A stretch of 6,157 nt of DNA from an uncultured Lachnospiraceae bacterium (GTDB lineage: Bacteria; Bacillota; Clostridia; Lachnospirales; Lachnospiraceae). The stretch is taken from NCBI GenBank assembly GCA_958422845.1, contig CATZPU010000078.1, forward strand, positions 1 through 6,157, read 5' to 3'. This document shows, in pieces, positions 1-5,631 of this stretch. Each line of letters starts with the position of its first letter. The stretch's first letter is position 1. Position numbers and translations under genes: made by a program. The notes beneath the pieces were generated by a model, which was not told where the DNA came from, made no database searches, and saw nothing but the letters and a program-made list of their open reading frames with translations.

Positions 1-31
1 GATGAAGACCGGATATCCGGAATACATAGGA

Positions 32-40
32 AGGGAGGTG
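32..40 (+). promoter_or_regulatory. Strong Shine-Dalgarno of the toxin gene
   Basis: AGGGAGGTG lies six bases before the ATG at 47 and decides the start of the 38-residue peptide over the in-frame ATG at 2. A perfect 12 bp palindrome (CCGGATATCCGG, 9-20) lies just upstream and could form a short CCGG stem with an ATAT loop in the leader. Confidence 0.7.
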
Positions 41-46
41 GCGCAC

Positions 47-163
47 ATGACAGCATATGAAATCATTATGATTTTTCTTGGGATAATTGGTTCGCTGATT
101 TCCTTTGGTGGTTTACTCATTGCGTTGCTTACCTTTCTCGATAAGAGAAATAAGCATAAATAA
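47..163 (+). CDS. Holin-like type I toxin peptide (Hol_Tox-like), 38 aa
   Basis: This small gene encodes a 38-residue peptide beginning MTAYEIIMIF and ending in the basic tail DKRNKHK. Residues 5-31 form one uninterrupted hydrophobic helix (Ile, Leu, Phe, Gly), so the peptide should insert in the cytoplasmic membrane. Short helix plus charged C-terminus is the pattern of the putative holin-like toxins (Hol_Tox) and, more loosely, of TxpA/Bsr-type type I toxins. The start is supported by a strong ribosome binding site, AGGGAGGTG at 32-40, six bases upstream. The frame stays open to the left edge with another in-frame ATG at 2, so a 53-residue or longer form cannot be excluded, but that ATG has no visible ribosome binding site. 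The toxin promoter must lie outside the window. An oppositely oriented promoter and two hairpins follow, which fits an antisense-controlled toxin. Family assignment is by recall of sequence pattern, and toxicity is inferred. Confidence 0.72.
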   Translation: MTAYEIIMIFLGIIGSLISFGGLLIALLTFLDKRNKHK

Positions 164-166
164 AAT

Positions 167-195
167 GCCTCTCCTGTCTGCTACACAGGAGAGGC
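167..195 (-). terminator. Terminator of the antisense RNA (stem-loop in toxin 3' UTR)
   Basis: GCCTCTCCTGT (167-177) and ACAGGAGAGGC (185-195) form a perfect 11 bp stem with a 7-base loop. Read on the minus strand the stem is followed by ATTTTATTTATG, a usable U-tract. Read on the plus strand it is followed by TGTGTCCG, with no U-tract. It therefore acts as a terminator mainly leftward, and on the plus strand it would be a stabilising hairpin right after the toxin stop codon. Confidence 0.65.
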
Positions 196-232
196 TGTGT
201 CCGTAAGGACAAATAGATAACCTTTGCTTGGG

Positions 233-263
233 AGCATCCACTTTGGAGTGGGTGCTTTCTTTA
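233..263 (+). terminator. Rho-independent terminator of the toxin mRNA
   Basis: The stem AGCATCCACT (233-242) pairs with AGTGGGTGCT (247-256) across the four-base loop TTGG, including one G-U pair, and is followed by TTCTTTATA. It sits about 70 bases after the toxin stop codon. A small hairpin GTCC-GTAA-GGAC (199-210) lies between the two large ones. The UUGG loop fits the YUNR U-turn pattern used as an RNA-RNA recognition loop in several antisense systems. That role here is inference. Confidence 0.72.
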
Positions 264-270
264 TACCTTA

Positions 271-299
271 ATTATAGCGCATATGGGTATGGCTTTCAA
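271..299 (-). promoter_or_regulatory. Antisense RNA promoter (TTGAAA-17-TATAAT)
   Basis: On the minus strand the -35 box TTGAAA (299-294) and a perfect -10 box TATAAT (276-271) are separated by exactly 17 bases. Predicted start of transcription is near 264-265. No open reading frame with a ribosome binding site follows on this strand, so the product is expected to be a non-coding RNA crossing the toxin 3' UTR. Confidence 0.72.
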
Positions 300-443
300 G
301 TACTTATTTATGCGATTTTGAAAAACGCCGTTCGCTGCAGCTCCTTTATTTTTATGGAGAAATGAGGTAAAATGAAAATGACGGGAAACGCCGCAGACAG
401 CATGCGGCAGAAAAACCGGAAAGAAGGTATAGGAGAAGCATAC

Positions 444-857
444 ATGGAAAAGGATATGAGACTGGAAGGAAATGAGAAGATCGAGGGGGCGATCCGTGCG
501 CTGCAAAAAGAGATGACAGATGAGATGTTAGCGCATACATTGACGGTAATACGAAGAAGGGCAAAGGAAAACGGGCATTTTATCGTTTCGCTTGATCCGT
601 CGGCAGGGCAGGAGAGACTTTTGATGCGGGTGATCCGCACAGATGACGGAAAGCGCTGGTTTGCAGCGTACACAGGCTTTGAAGAACAGTCGAGGGACAG
701 CAACGGAGTAATGTCCGCATTTACCGCAGAGATAGGGAAGATTTTTCAGATCACGCTGGATGCAAAGGGGATAGAAGGGTTGATCCTCAATCCGTATAAC
801 TGCACGCTGATGCTGAGTAAGCAGCTGATACAGATCATTCTGGGATTGAATACGTGA
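444..857 (+). CDS. SseB-domain protein (function unknown)
   Basis: The encoded 137-residue protein looks like the SseB N-terminal domain family of small cytoplasmic proteins, whose role in Firmicutes is unknown. Supporting landmarks are a basic helix at about residues 11-42, a central strand region with DDGKRWFAAYTGFEE (67-81), where the family has a 'dg..wfpaFt..ee' block, and the C-terminal GIEGLILNPYN (109-119) followed by a hydrophobic helix. There is no signal peptide or membrane segment. The start at 444 is chosen because AGGAG (431-435) lies eight bases upstream. An in-frame ATG at 372 (161 residues), or the ATG at 378, would add a low-complexity polar extension and has only GAGG at 364-367. 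If 444 is right, 372-443 is leader with a small hairpin (CCGCA/TGCGG). The secreted CAP protein begins 16 bases downstream, so the two are probably co-transcribed. No clear promoter was found in 301-371. Confidence 0.75.
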   Translation: MEKDMRLEGNEKIEGAIRALQKEMTDEMLAHTLTVIRRRAKENGHFIVSLDPSAGQERLLMRVIRTDDGKRWFAAYTGFEEQSRDSNGVMSAFTAEIGKIFQITLDAKGIEGLILNPYNCTLMLSKQLIQIILGLNT

Positions 858-873
858 AAGGAGACGAGGTTTT

Positions 874-2385
874 ATGAAGAAAAAAGTAATGGTGTTGGTT
901 ACGATACTGTTTGTGTGGCTGTGTGCTCTGCCTGCCGCCGCGGGAAATGTGCAGGTGCTTCCGACAGATACTGCTGTACCGTCGGCAGGCTGTGTTTTCC
1001 TTGGGATAGAGGGGGAATACATTACGGAAGCAGGAAAGGCACTGGAGCGGATCAATGAGATCAGAAAGGAAGCATGTCGGGAAGGCGTGATGAATCCTGA
1101 TACGGGACAGGCGCTGACTATGAATGATTATATTCCGATCAAATGGTCGTCTGATCTTGAGTATATTGCGCGTATTCGTGCAGCAGAGTCAGCCGTTACG
1201 ATGCAGCACAGAAGATTAAACGGGAAACCGTGGTATTATATGGAAGGGCCGCATGGCGGAAGCGGAAATTCAGAGGTCATTGCATGGAACTACAGTCGTT
1301 CAATGGTCTATGGGATCGATCAGTGGTACGGCGAGAAAGAAGACTGGGTACATAATACCGGAGGTGTGACGGGGCATTATACATCTATGATAAGTCCCTC
1401 CAACACGTATGTCGGACTCGGAACCTTTTATTCAGAGCTAACGCCGTTTCCGAATACGACGCTGGGGCAGTTTTCAGGAGCACAGAGCATGGACGAAACA
1501 CGGGGAAATGCAGTATCAGGATGTATCCAGACGCTTGAGGTAAGCGCAGAAAACCTCGTTTCGGGAAGCTGCAAAGTGACGGGAGATGTGCCGGAGAGAG
1601 CGGGACAGACGGGCGCGTTGAAATTGACGATGAGTGCATCGGGGGATTATGGACACATTGAAGGCCTGCAGGTGTTGGGCGCCGTCCGGTGGGCATCCTC
1701 GAATCCGTCGGCAGCATCTGTAGATGCAAATGGTACTGTCACGGCAAGAGGCTGCGGAACAGTCGATATTATAGCGACGGCAGCGAACGGAACGTCTGCG
1801 AAGAGAACATTTTCTCTGGAACACAACTGGGATGGAGGCGTCGTCACAAAGGAGCCGACGGTATCTTCTGCGGGTACAGAAACATTTACGTGTTTAAGCT
1901 GCAAAACAGTCAAAACGAAGAAGATTCCGGCCGTCAGGCTGAAAAAGGGAAAGACGTATCAAGTAGGCGCATATAAGTATAAGATGACGAATGCCAGTAA
2001 AAACGGAAAAGGAACCGTTGCGCTTATTGGGACGACAATGAAAAAATCTGCGCTTACAACCCTGAAGGCTGCAAGCACAGTGAAGATCGGCGGAGTGAAG
2101 TTTAAAGTCACAGCGATCGAAAACAGAGCATTTTCCGGCTGTAAAAAGCTTACTTCTGTCACCGTCGGAAAGCATGTGAAAACGATAGGAACAGAAGCCT
2201 TTAAAAACTGCAAAAAGCTTAAAACGATCACGATCAAGAGCAGATCCCTGACAAGAGTCGGAAAAAATGCAATCAGGAATATTGCTAAAAAAGCAGTCAT
2301 CAAGGTTCCGTCCGGTAAACGTACAGCGTATAAGAGGCTGTTTTCCGGAAATACAGGGTATCAGAAAAAAATGAAGATACGGTAG
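874..2385 (+). CDS. Secreted CAP/SCP-domain protein with Big_2 and LRR_5 domains
   Basis: The 503-residue product is an exported, probably released protein. Residues 1-23 are a signal peptide: KKK, a hydrophobic core, then ALPAAAG with likely cleavage after an Ala near 22-23. Residues about 54-190 form a CAP (SCP/PR-1-like) domain. The tetrad-like residues H112, E134 (SEVIAW), E154 (QWYGE) and H168 (GHYTSMI) are all present. Residues about 240-315 resemble a bacterial Ig-like Big_2 domain (RWASSNPSAASVDANGTVTA). Residues 316-354 form a short linker with a C-x2-C pair (C340, C343) of a type common in Firmicutes surface proteins. Residues about 400-480 are BspA-type LRR_5 repeats (AIENRAFSGCKKL, TIGTEAFKNCKKL). 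The C-terminal third is very lysine-rich. No LPxTG motif, choline-binding repeat or SLH domain is visible, so attachment may be by charge or absent. AGGAG at 860-864 supports the start, and the stop is TAG. Substrate or target is unknown. Confidence 0.88.
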   Translation: MKKKVMVLVTILFVWLCALPAAAGNVQVLPTDTAVPSAGCVFLGIEGEYITEAGKALERINEIRKEACREGVMNPDTGQALTMNDYIPIKWSSDLEYIARIRAAESAVTMQHRRLNGKPWYYMEGPHGGSGNSEVIAWNYSRSMVYGIDQWYGEKEDWVHNTGGVTGHYTSMISPSNTYVGLGTFYSELTPFPNTTLGQFSGAQSMDETRGNAVSGCIQTLEVSAENLVSGSCKVTGDVPERAGQTGALKLTMSASGDYGHIEGLQVLGAVRWASSNPSAASVDANGTVTARGCGTVDIIATAANGTSAKRTFSLEHNWDGGVVTKEPTVSSAGTETFTCLSCKTVKTKKIPAVRLKKGKTYQVGAYKYKMTNASKNGKGTVALIGTTMKKSALTTLKAASTVKIGGVKFKVTAIENRAFSGCKKLTSVTVGKHVKTIGTEAFKNCKKLKTITIKSRSLTRVGKNAIRNIAKKAVIKVPSGKRTAYKRLFSGNTGYQKKMKIR

Positions 2386-2400
2386 TGCAAAGGCGGTTTC

Positions 2401-4092
2401 TTATCGGTCCATTCCGCATGCGGTTGCTGACTCGATGAGACAGCGGTCGTTGACAACGGCATCGTAATAACGGAAACCGCCGGAAAAATTGTAGGCATCG
2501 TATCCGTTTCCTGCAAGGATTCTGGTCGCGATATAGCTGCGCAGTCCGCTCTGGCACATAACGTAGATCGGCTTATTTTTATCGAGCTCGTCAAGGCGTT
2601 CTCTTAATTCATCAACCGGAATATTGATAAAGCCGTCCACGTGACCGCGGCTGTATTCGCCGGCTGTCCGCGTATCGAGCAGGATCACGCTTCCGTCGTG
2701 CGGCAGGTCTTTGACATCTTCCAGATGGAACTGTTTTAATTGTCCTTCTGCGATATTTTCAATCATGAAGCCTGCCATATTGACCGGATCTTTTGCGGAA
2801 GAATACGGCGGCGCATAGGCAAGATCAAGCTCCTTTAATTCGGTCGCTTTCATCTTGGCGTGGATCGCGGTCGCAAGAACGTCGATCCGTTTGTCCACGC
2901 CCTCGTATCCGACGATCTGAGCGCCGAGCAGGCGGTACGTTTTTTTCTCGAATACGACCTTCATCGTCATAACTTTTCCGTTCGGATAGTAACCTGCGTG
3001 GCTCATCGGTGAGAGAATGACCGTATCGACTGCAAGACCTGCCTTTTTTGCGTTTGTTTCATTGATTCCGGTGACGGCTGCCGTCATATCAAAAACCTTG
3101 ATGACGGAACTTCCCTGTGAGCCGCGGTAACGGCTGTCCCTGCCGCAGATATTGTCGGCAGCGATGCGCCCCTGCTTGTTTGCAGGTCCTGCAAGGGAGA
3201 TCAGGGCGTCCTGTCCGGTAACGGAATGCTTTACCTGTACGGCGTCGCCTACTGCATAAATATCAGGGGCAGACGTCTCCATCCGGTCGTTTACCACAAT
3301 GCTGCCTTTTAGTCCAAGCGCAAGACCGGCGTCCTTTGCAAGACCGGTATCGGGAGTCACGCCGATGGCAAGTACGACCATGTCCGCGTGAAGCGGCGCT
3401 TCCTCCCCAAGCAGAACGTCCACGCCGCCGTCCTTTTCCTCAAAGCCCTCTACCGTATGACCAAGCGCAAGGCGGACGCCGTGCTTTCTCATTTCACTGT
3501 GGATAAAGGCTGCCATATCCGTATCGAACGGATTCATCAGCTGCTTCGGACGCTGTACGATCGTAACGTCCATGCCGAGCTCGCGCAGGTTTTCAGCAAG
3601 CTCCAGTCCGATAAAGCCGCCGCCTGAGAGTACGGCAGATTTTGGCTGGTTCTTTTGGATAAACTCTTTGATACGTATCGTATCTTCCACAGTCCGCAGT
3701 GTAAACAGACGGTTGGTTTCTGCTCCGGACAGCCTTGGCTGCGTCGGTTTTGCTCCTGGAGAGAGCAGCAGCTTATTATAGCTTTCTTCAAATATTTCTC
3801 CCGTCTCCAGATTTTTTACAGAAACGGTATGCTTTTCGGGATGGAGCGCCGTAACCTCATGGCGTACCTTCATCGTGACGCGAAAACGTGCGTCGAAGCT
3901 TTCCGGCGTCTAAAGCGTCAGCTCTTCGGGATCAGTGATGACATCACCGATATAATAGGGCAGACCGCAGTTCGCATAAGAAACATAACCGGAACGCTCA
4001 AAAACGACGATTTCTGCATGTTCATCCAGTCTCCGTATTCTGGCAGCCGCCGTTGCGCCGCCTGCCACACCTCCTACAATAACAACTTTCAT
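2401..4092 (-). pseudogene. CoA-disulfide reductase/rhodanese fusion, interrupted by in-frame TAG
   Basis: The gene would encode about 563 residues of a FAD- and NAD(P)H-dependent CoA-disulfide (or CoA/thiol persulfide) reductase with a C-terminal rhodanese domain. It starts at [12 protein letters not shown] (FAD-binding glycines), with AAAGGTGG eight bases upstream of the ATG. The active-site cysteine is C42 in NCGLPYYIG. The nucleotide-binding GGGFIGLELAENL lies near 157-169, the second FAD motif DIYAVGDAV near 277-285, and AYAPPYSSAKDPVN near 425-438. The rhodanese loop CQSGLRS has its cysteine at about 513. Codon 61 (3910-3912) is TAG, in the same frame throughout, exactly where relatives read L-Q-T-P-E-S-F, so a single CAG-to-TAG change explains it. 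The rest shows no frameshift or further stop. The next in-frame ATG (3873) has no ribosome binding site and would lack the FAD N-terminus and C42. It converges on the CAP gene with a 15-base gap. A sequencing error or suppression remains possible. Confidence 0.82.
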
Positions 4093-4171
4093 ATTCACTT
4101 CCACCTTTCCGTAATTCCGAATTTTTTTCTGTATACATTGCTTTGCCCATGTCATTTTATCGTTTTTAGTC

Positions 4172-4200
4172 TGTATATCCTGTCCGGAGATACCTGTCAA
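4172..4200 (-). promoter_or_regulatory. Promoter for the CoADR-rhodanese gene (TTGACA-17-TATACA)
   Basis: On the minus strand a perfect -35 TTGACA (4200-4195) is followed after 17 bases by TATACA (4177-4172, four of six matches). It lies between the rhodanese stop codon at 4213 and the CoADR start at 4092, leaving a leader of about 70 bases. The spacer contains CCTGTC twice (direct repeats, plus-strand 4179-4184 and 4193-4198), a possible but unproven regulator site. Confidence 0.55.
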
Positions 4201-4212
4201 AACGCAGATCCT

Positions 4213-4533
4213 CTACCGTACCACTTTGCCCGTATAAGAGACGATGCCTCCGAGATTCTTCACATTTGTATATCCCATGCGTCCGAGTATTCCGACTGCC
4301 TGACGGCTTCTTGCGCCGGAATGACAGTAGACAAAGAGCGGCGTTTCTTTTGGAGAAGCTACGCGCGCGATCGCATCGAGAGACTGGAGCGGCACGTTTT
4401 TGCTGTCTGGAATATGCCCGTCTCTGTATTCCTGCGGTGTGCGGACGTCTACCAGAACGGCTCCGTCTGTGTCTTTGTATTCATCGATTCCCTGATTGAT
4501 ATCAGTGCCCTTAAAAAAGTCAAAAAATCCCAT
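4213..4533 (-). CDS. Single-domain rhodanese-like sulfurtransferase
   Basis: The 106-residue product is a stand-alone rhodanese domain, a cytoplasmic carrier that takes sulfane sulfur as a cysteine persulfide. After the lead MGFFDFFKG come VLVDVRTPQEY (27-36) and GHIPDSKNVPL (39-49), the usual structural motifs. The active-site loop is CHSGARS, with the catalytic cysteine at residue 70, and GYTNVKNLGGI closes the fold. There is no signal peptide. The start at 4533 is chosen because GGAGG (4545-4541) lies seven bases upstream and the family normally begins here. The frame extends to an ATG at 4599 that overlaps the upstream gene's stop in an ATGA, but without a convincing binding site. It follows the membrane Fe-S gene by 62 bases and is probably in the same transcript. 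Stop is TAG. The physiological sulfur donor and acceptor are unknown, and context points to a partnership with the CoADR fusion. Confidence 0.88.
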   Translation of the reverse strand: MGFFDFFKGTDINQGIDEYKDTDGAVLVDVRTPQEYRDGHIPDSKNVPLQSLDAIARVASPKETPLFVYCHSGARSRQAVGILGRMGYTNVKNLGGIVSYTGKVVR

Positions 4534-4595
4534 TTTCTTACCTCCGTATATTTGTATGTTTGTCAAGTGATATGTGATGTTTTCGTACACAGTTT

Positions 4596-5186
4596 TCATT
4601 TGCTGTCTTTATTTTTTACTTTGCAGATCAGCTGTGTCATCGTTCCCATCGGGCAGTACACACACCAGCTTCTCGGTTTGTAGAGTACCATAGTCACAAG
4701 GCCGAGTACGGTCGAAGTCAGCATGACGCTGTAAAAGCCGAAGGCGAATTGTGCGACGCCCTTATGAAATACGGTGCCGTGATACGCCCACTGCCACGGA
4801 AGCTTAAAAGTCCACAGCAGCGTAACTACTTGTTTTAGATCCTGAGCTCCTGAGAAAACGAGGTACGTGTTCCAGAGCATTTGAAAGAACATGATGAAAA
4901 AGAAGATCAGGAATCCGTATCGGAACCACTTGCTTTTCATCCAGTTCGGAATATCCTTTTTTCGGGAGAGTCCGAAACGGCCGCCGAGCAGCCCGAAAAG
5001 CTGTCCTCTTCCGCAGTAGCGGTTGCAGTACCCCTTTGTTCCTTTTGCAATGGAGATGATCAGAGGGATAAAAAAGCACAAAAGACCGAGCCACGCGAAA
5101 AGGATATTAAAAAATCCAAGCAGCAGATACGCAAGAGATGCGATCCAGAGATAATCGTACCATTTCTTTTTTACATTCTTTTTCAT
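4596..5186 (-). CDS. NapH-like membrane 4Fe-4S protein
   Basis: The 196-residue product is a membrane protein carrying cysteine pairs typical of NapH/MauN-like polyferredoxin membrane proteins, which pass electrons at the cytoplasmic membrane. Hydrophobic segments are at about 12-30, 33-48, 88-112 and 145-168. The first cysteine cluster, YCNRYCGRG (C54, C58), follows the second segment. The second, WCVYCPMG (C175, C178), with C188 nearby, follows the last segment. The clusters are shorter than the classical C-x2-C-x2-C-x3-CP ferredoxin motif, so each may be an incomplete ligand set completed by the other cluster, or the group may be divergent. The start at 5186 has the binding site CAGGAGGTGG just upstream and overlaps the ferredoxin stop by four bases (ATGA), implying translational coupling. 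Its partner is probably that ferredoxin. No quinone-site evidence is visible, so the direction of electron flow is unknown. Confidence 0.82.
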   Translation of the reverse strand: MKKNVKKKWYDYLWIASLAYLLLGFFNILFAWLGLLCFFIPLIISIAKGTKGYCNRYCGRGQLFGLLGGRFGLSRKKDIPNWMKSKWFRYGFLIFFFIMFFQMLWNTYLVFSGAQDLKQVVTLLWTFKLPWQWAYHGTVFHKGVAQFAFGFYSVMLTSTVLGLVTMVLYKPRSWCVYCPMGTMTQLICKVKNKDSK

Positions 5187-5395
5187 TGTGCCACCTCCTG
5201 AATCATGATCACAGATGCAGGACACTCTTTGGCGCATTTTCCACATCCGACGCATGTATCCGAATCGATCTTTGCCGTAATGCCTTTCCATATCTTGATC
5301 GCATTCTTTGGACAGACCTTTGCGCAGCAGCCGCAGGCAACGCAGTCATCTGCGTTTACAAAAGCTTTTCGTTTTTTTCTGATCTTACCTTCCAT
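5183..5395 (-). CDS. 2[4Fe-4S] ferredoxin
   Basis: The 70-residue protein has two complete four-cysteine clusters: C18-x2-C21-x2-C24-x3-C28-P and C48-x2-C51-x2-C54-x3-C58-P, each expected to bind a [4Fe-4S] cluster. An extra cysteine, C23, sits inside the first motif. The first dozen residues are basic (MEGKIRKKRK), which could dock it to an acidic partner. It is a soluble low-potential electron carrier. GGGAGG (5402-5407) lies six bases before the start. It is first in the minus-strand cluster, and its stop overlaps the start of the membrane Fe-S gene by four bases, so the pair is probably made in fixed ratio and works together. Confidence 0.92.
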   Translation of the reverse strand: MEGKIRKKRKAFVNADDCVACGCCAKVCPKNAIKIWKGITAKIDSDTCVGCGKCAKECPASVIMIQEVAQ

Positions 5396-5450
5396 TTGGA
5401 ACCTCCCGTAGTTGATGGCATTACTATATCATGAAGGAGGGGGGAAGTCG

Positions 5451-5463
5451 GTGATAATATCAC
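5451..5463. promoter_or_regulatory. 13 bp palindrome, candidate operator of the ferredoxin operon
   Basis: GTGATA-A-TATCAC is a perfect 6+1+6 inverted repeat immediately downstream of the -10 box, so it would cover the transcription start. That position suits a repressor. The half-sites recall TGTGA/TCACA operators of CRP/FNR-like or Rex-type regulators, but the spacing is one base shorter, so the regulator is not identified. Confidence 0.45.
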
Positions 5464-5469
5464 ATTATA
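5464..5469 (-). promoter_or_regulatory. -10 box of the ferredoxin-led operon
   Basis: On the minus strand TATAAT (5469-5464) is a perfect -10 hexamer about 70 bases before the ferredoxin start. No good -35 hexamer is found 16-18 bases upstream, where the sequence is pyrimidine-rich. The promoter could be weak or activator-dependent. It is the best candidate in the 5396-5570 gap. Confidence 0.45.
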
Positions 5470-5569
5470 GAAAGAGGAAAGTTAGAAGAAGCCTGTGTAA
5501 AGAAAGCTGTTTTATAAGGAAGGTGTAAGAACAGGCGGGTAAAAACAGGAAAGGCTGTCATACAGCTAA

Positions 5570-5613
5570 AATAAAAAGAAAAAATGCCCCGATCACTGCG
5601 TGATCAGGACATT
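5570..5613 (-). terminator. Strong rho-independent terminator after tRNA-Thr
   Basis: On the minus strand AATGTCCTGATCAC (5613-5600) pairs over all 14 positions (three G-U) with GTGATCGGGGCATT (5596-5583) across a three-base loop, then TTTTCTTTTTATTTT follows. It lies 19 bases after the tRNA 3' end and isolates the tRNA from the ferredoxin operon downstream. Confidence 0.88.
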
Positions 5614-5631
5614 TCACTTTGCAATACCAAA

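Larger units (their letters stand above)
157..265 (-). ncRNA. Putative antisense RNA (type I antitoxin), about 105-110 nt
   Basis: A minus-strand transcript is predicted from the promoter at 271-299, starting near 264-265 and running left. It would end after the perfect 11 bp stem 195-185/177-167, which on this strand is followed by the T-rich tract ATTTTATTTATG. The RNA would be complementary to the whole toxin 3' UTR and reach the last codons and stop codon of the toxin. This is the arrangement of RatA against txpA and of SR4 against bsrG in Bacillus subtilis. The exact ends are estimates from promoter and hairpin positions. No sequence homology to a named RNA family is claimed. Confidence 0.6.

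Noticed and set aside
368..373. TAAAAT as a -10 box for the SseB gene
   Set aside because: The hexamer 17 bases upstream (TTTATT, 345-350) matches consensus poorly, and no independent support was found.
528..1055. Minus-strand open frame of 175 codons
   Set aside because: It is antisense to the SseB and CAP genes, which have good start sites and recognisable domains. The frame has no ribosome binding site or motif.
3910..3912. Pyrrolysine or other programmed recoding at the amber codon
   Set aside because: The position is glutamine in the family and not an active-site residue, and neighbouring genes stop with TAG.
3935..3947. Palindrome GTGATGACATCAC, similar to the ferredoxin operator candidate, with TATAAT nearby on the plus strand
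   Set aside because: It lies inside the coding sequence for the conserved IGDVITD stretch of the CoADR gene, so codon constraint explains it, and no plus-strand gene follows.
3655..4683. Long plus-strand open frame of 342 codons
   Set aside because: It lies antisense to the CoADR N-terminus and the rhodanese gene, has a cysteine/histidine-rich composition with no domain, and has no ribosome binding site. It is a shadow of the conserved minus-strand genes.
5404..5570. Possible small plus-strand gene after the purine-rich GAAGGAGGGGGGAAG
   Set aside because: The only nearby ATG frame closes within a few codons, and the region is better explained as the upstream control region of the minus-strand operon.
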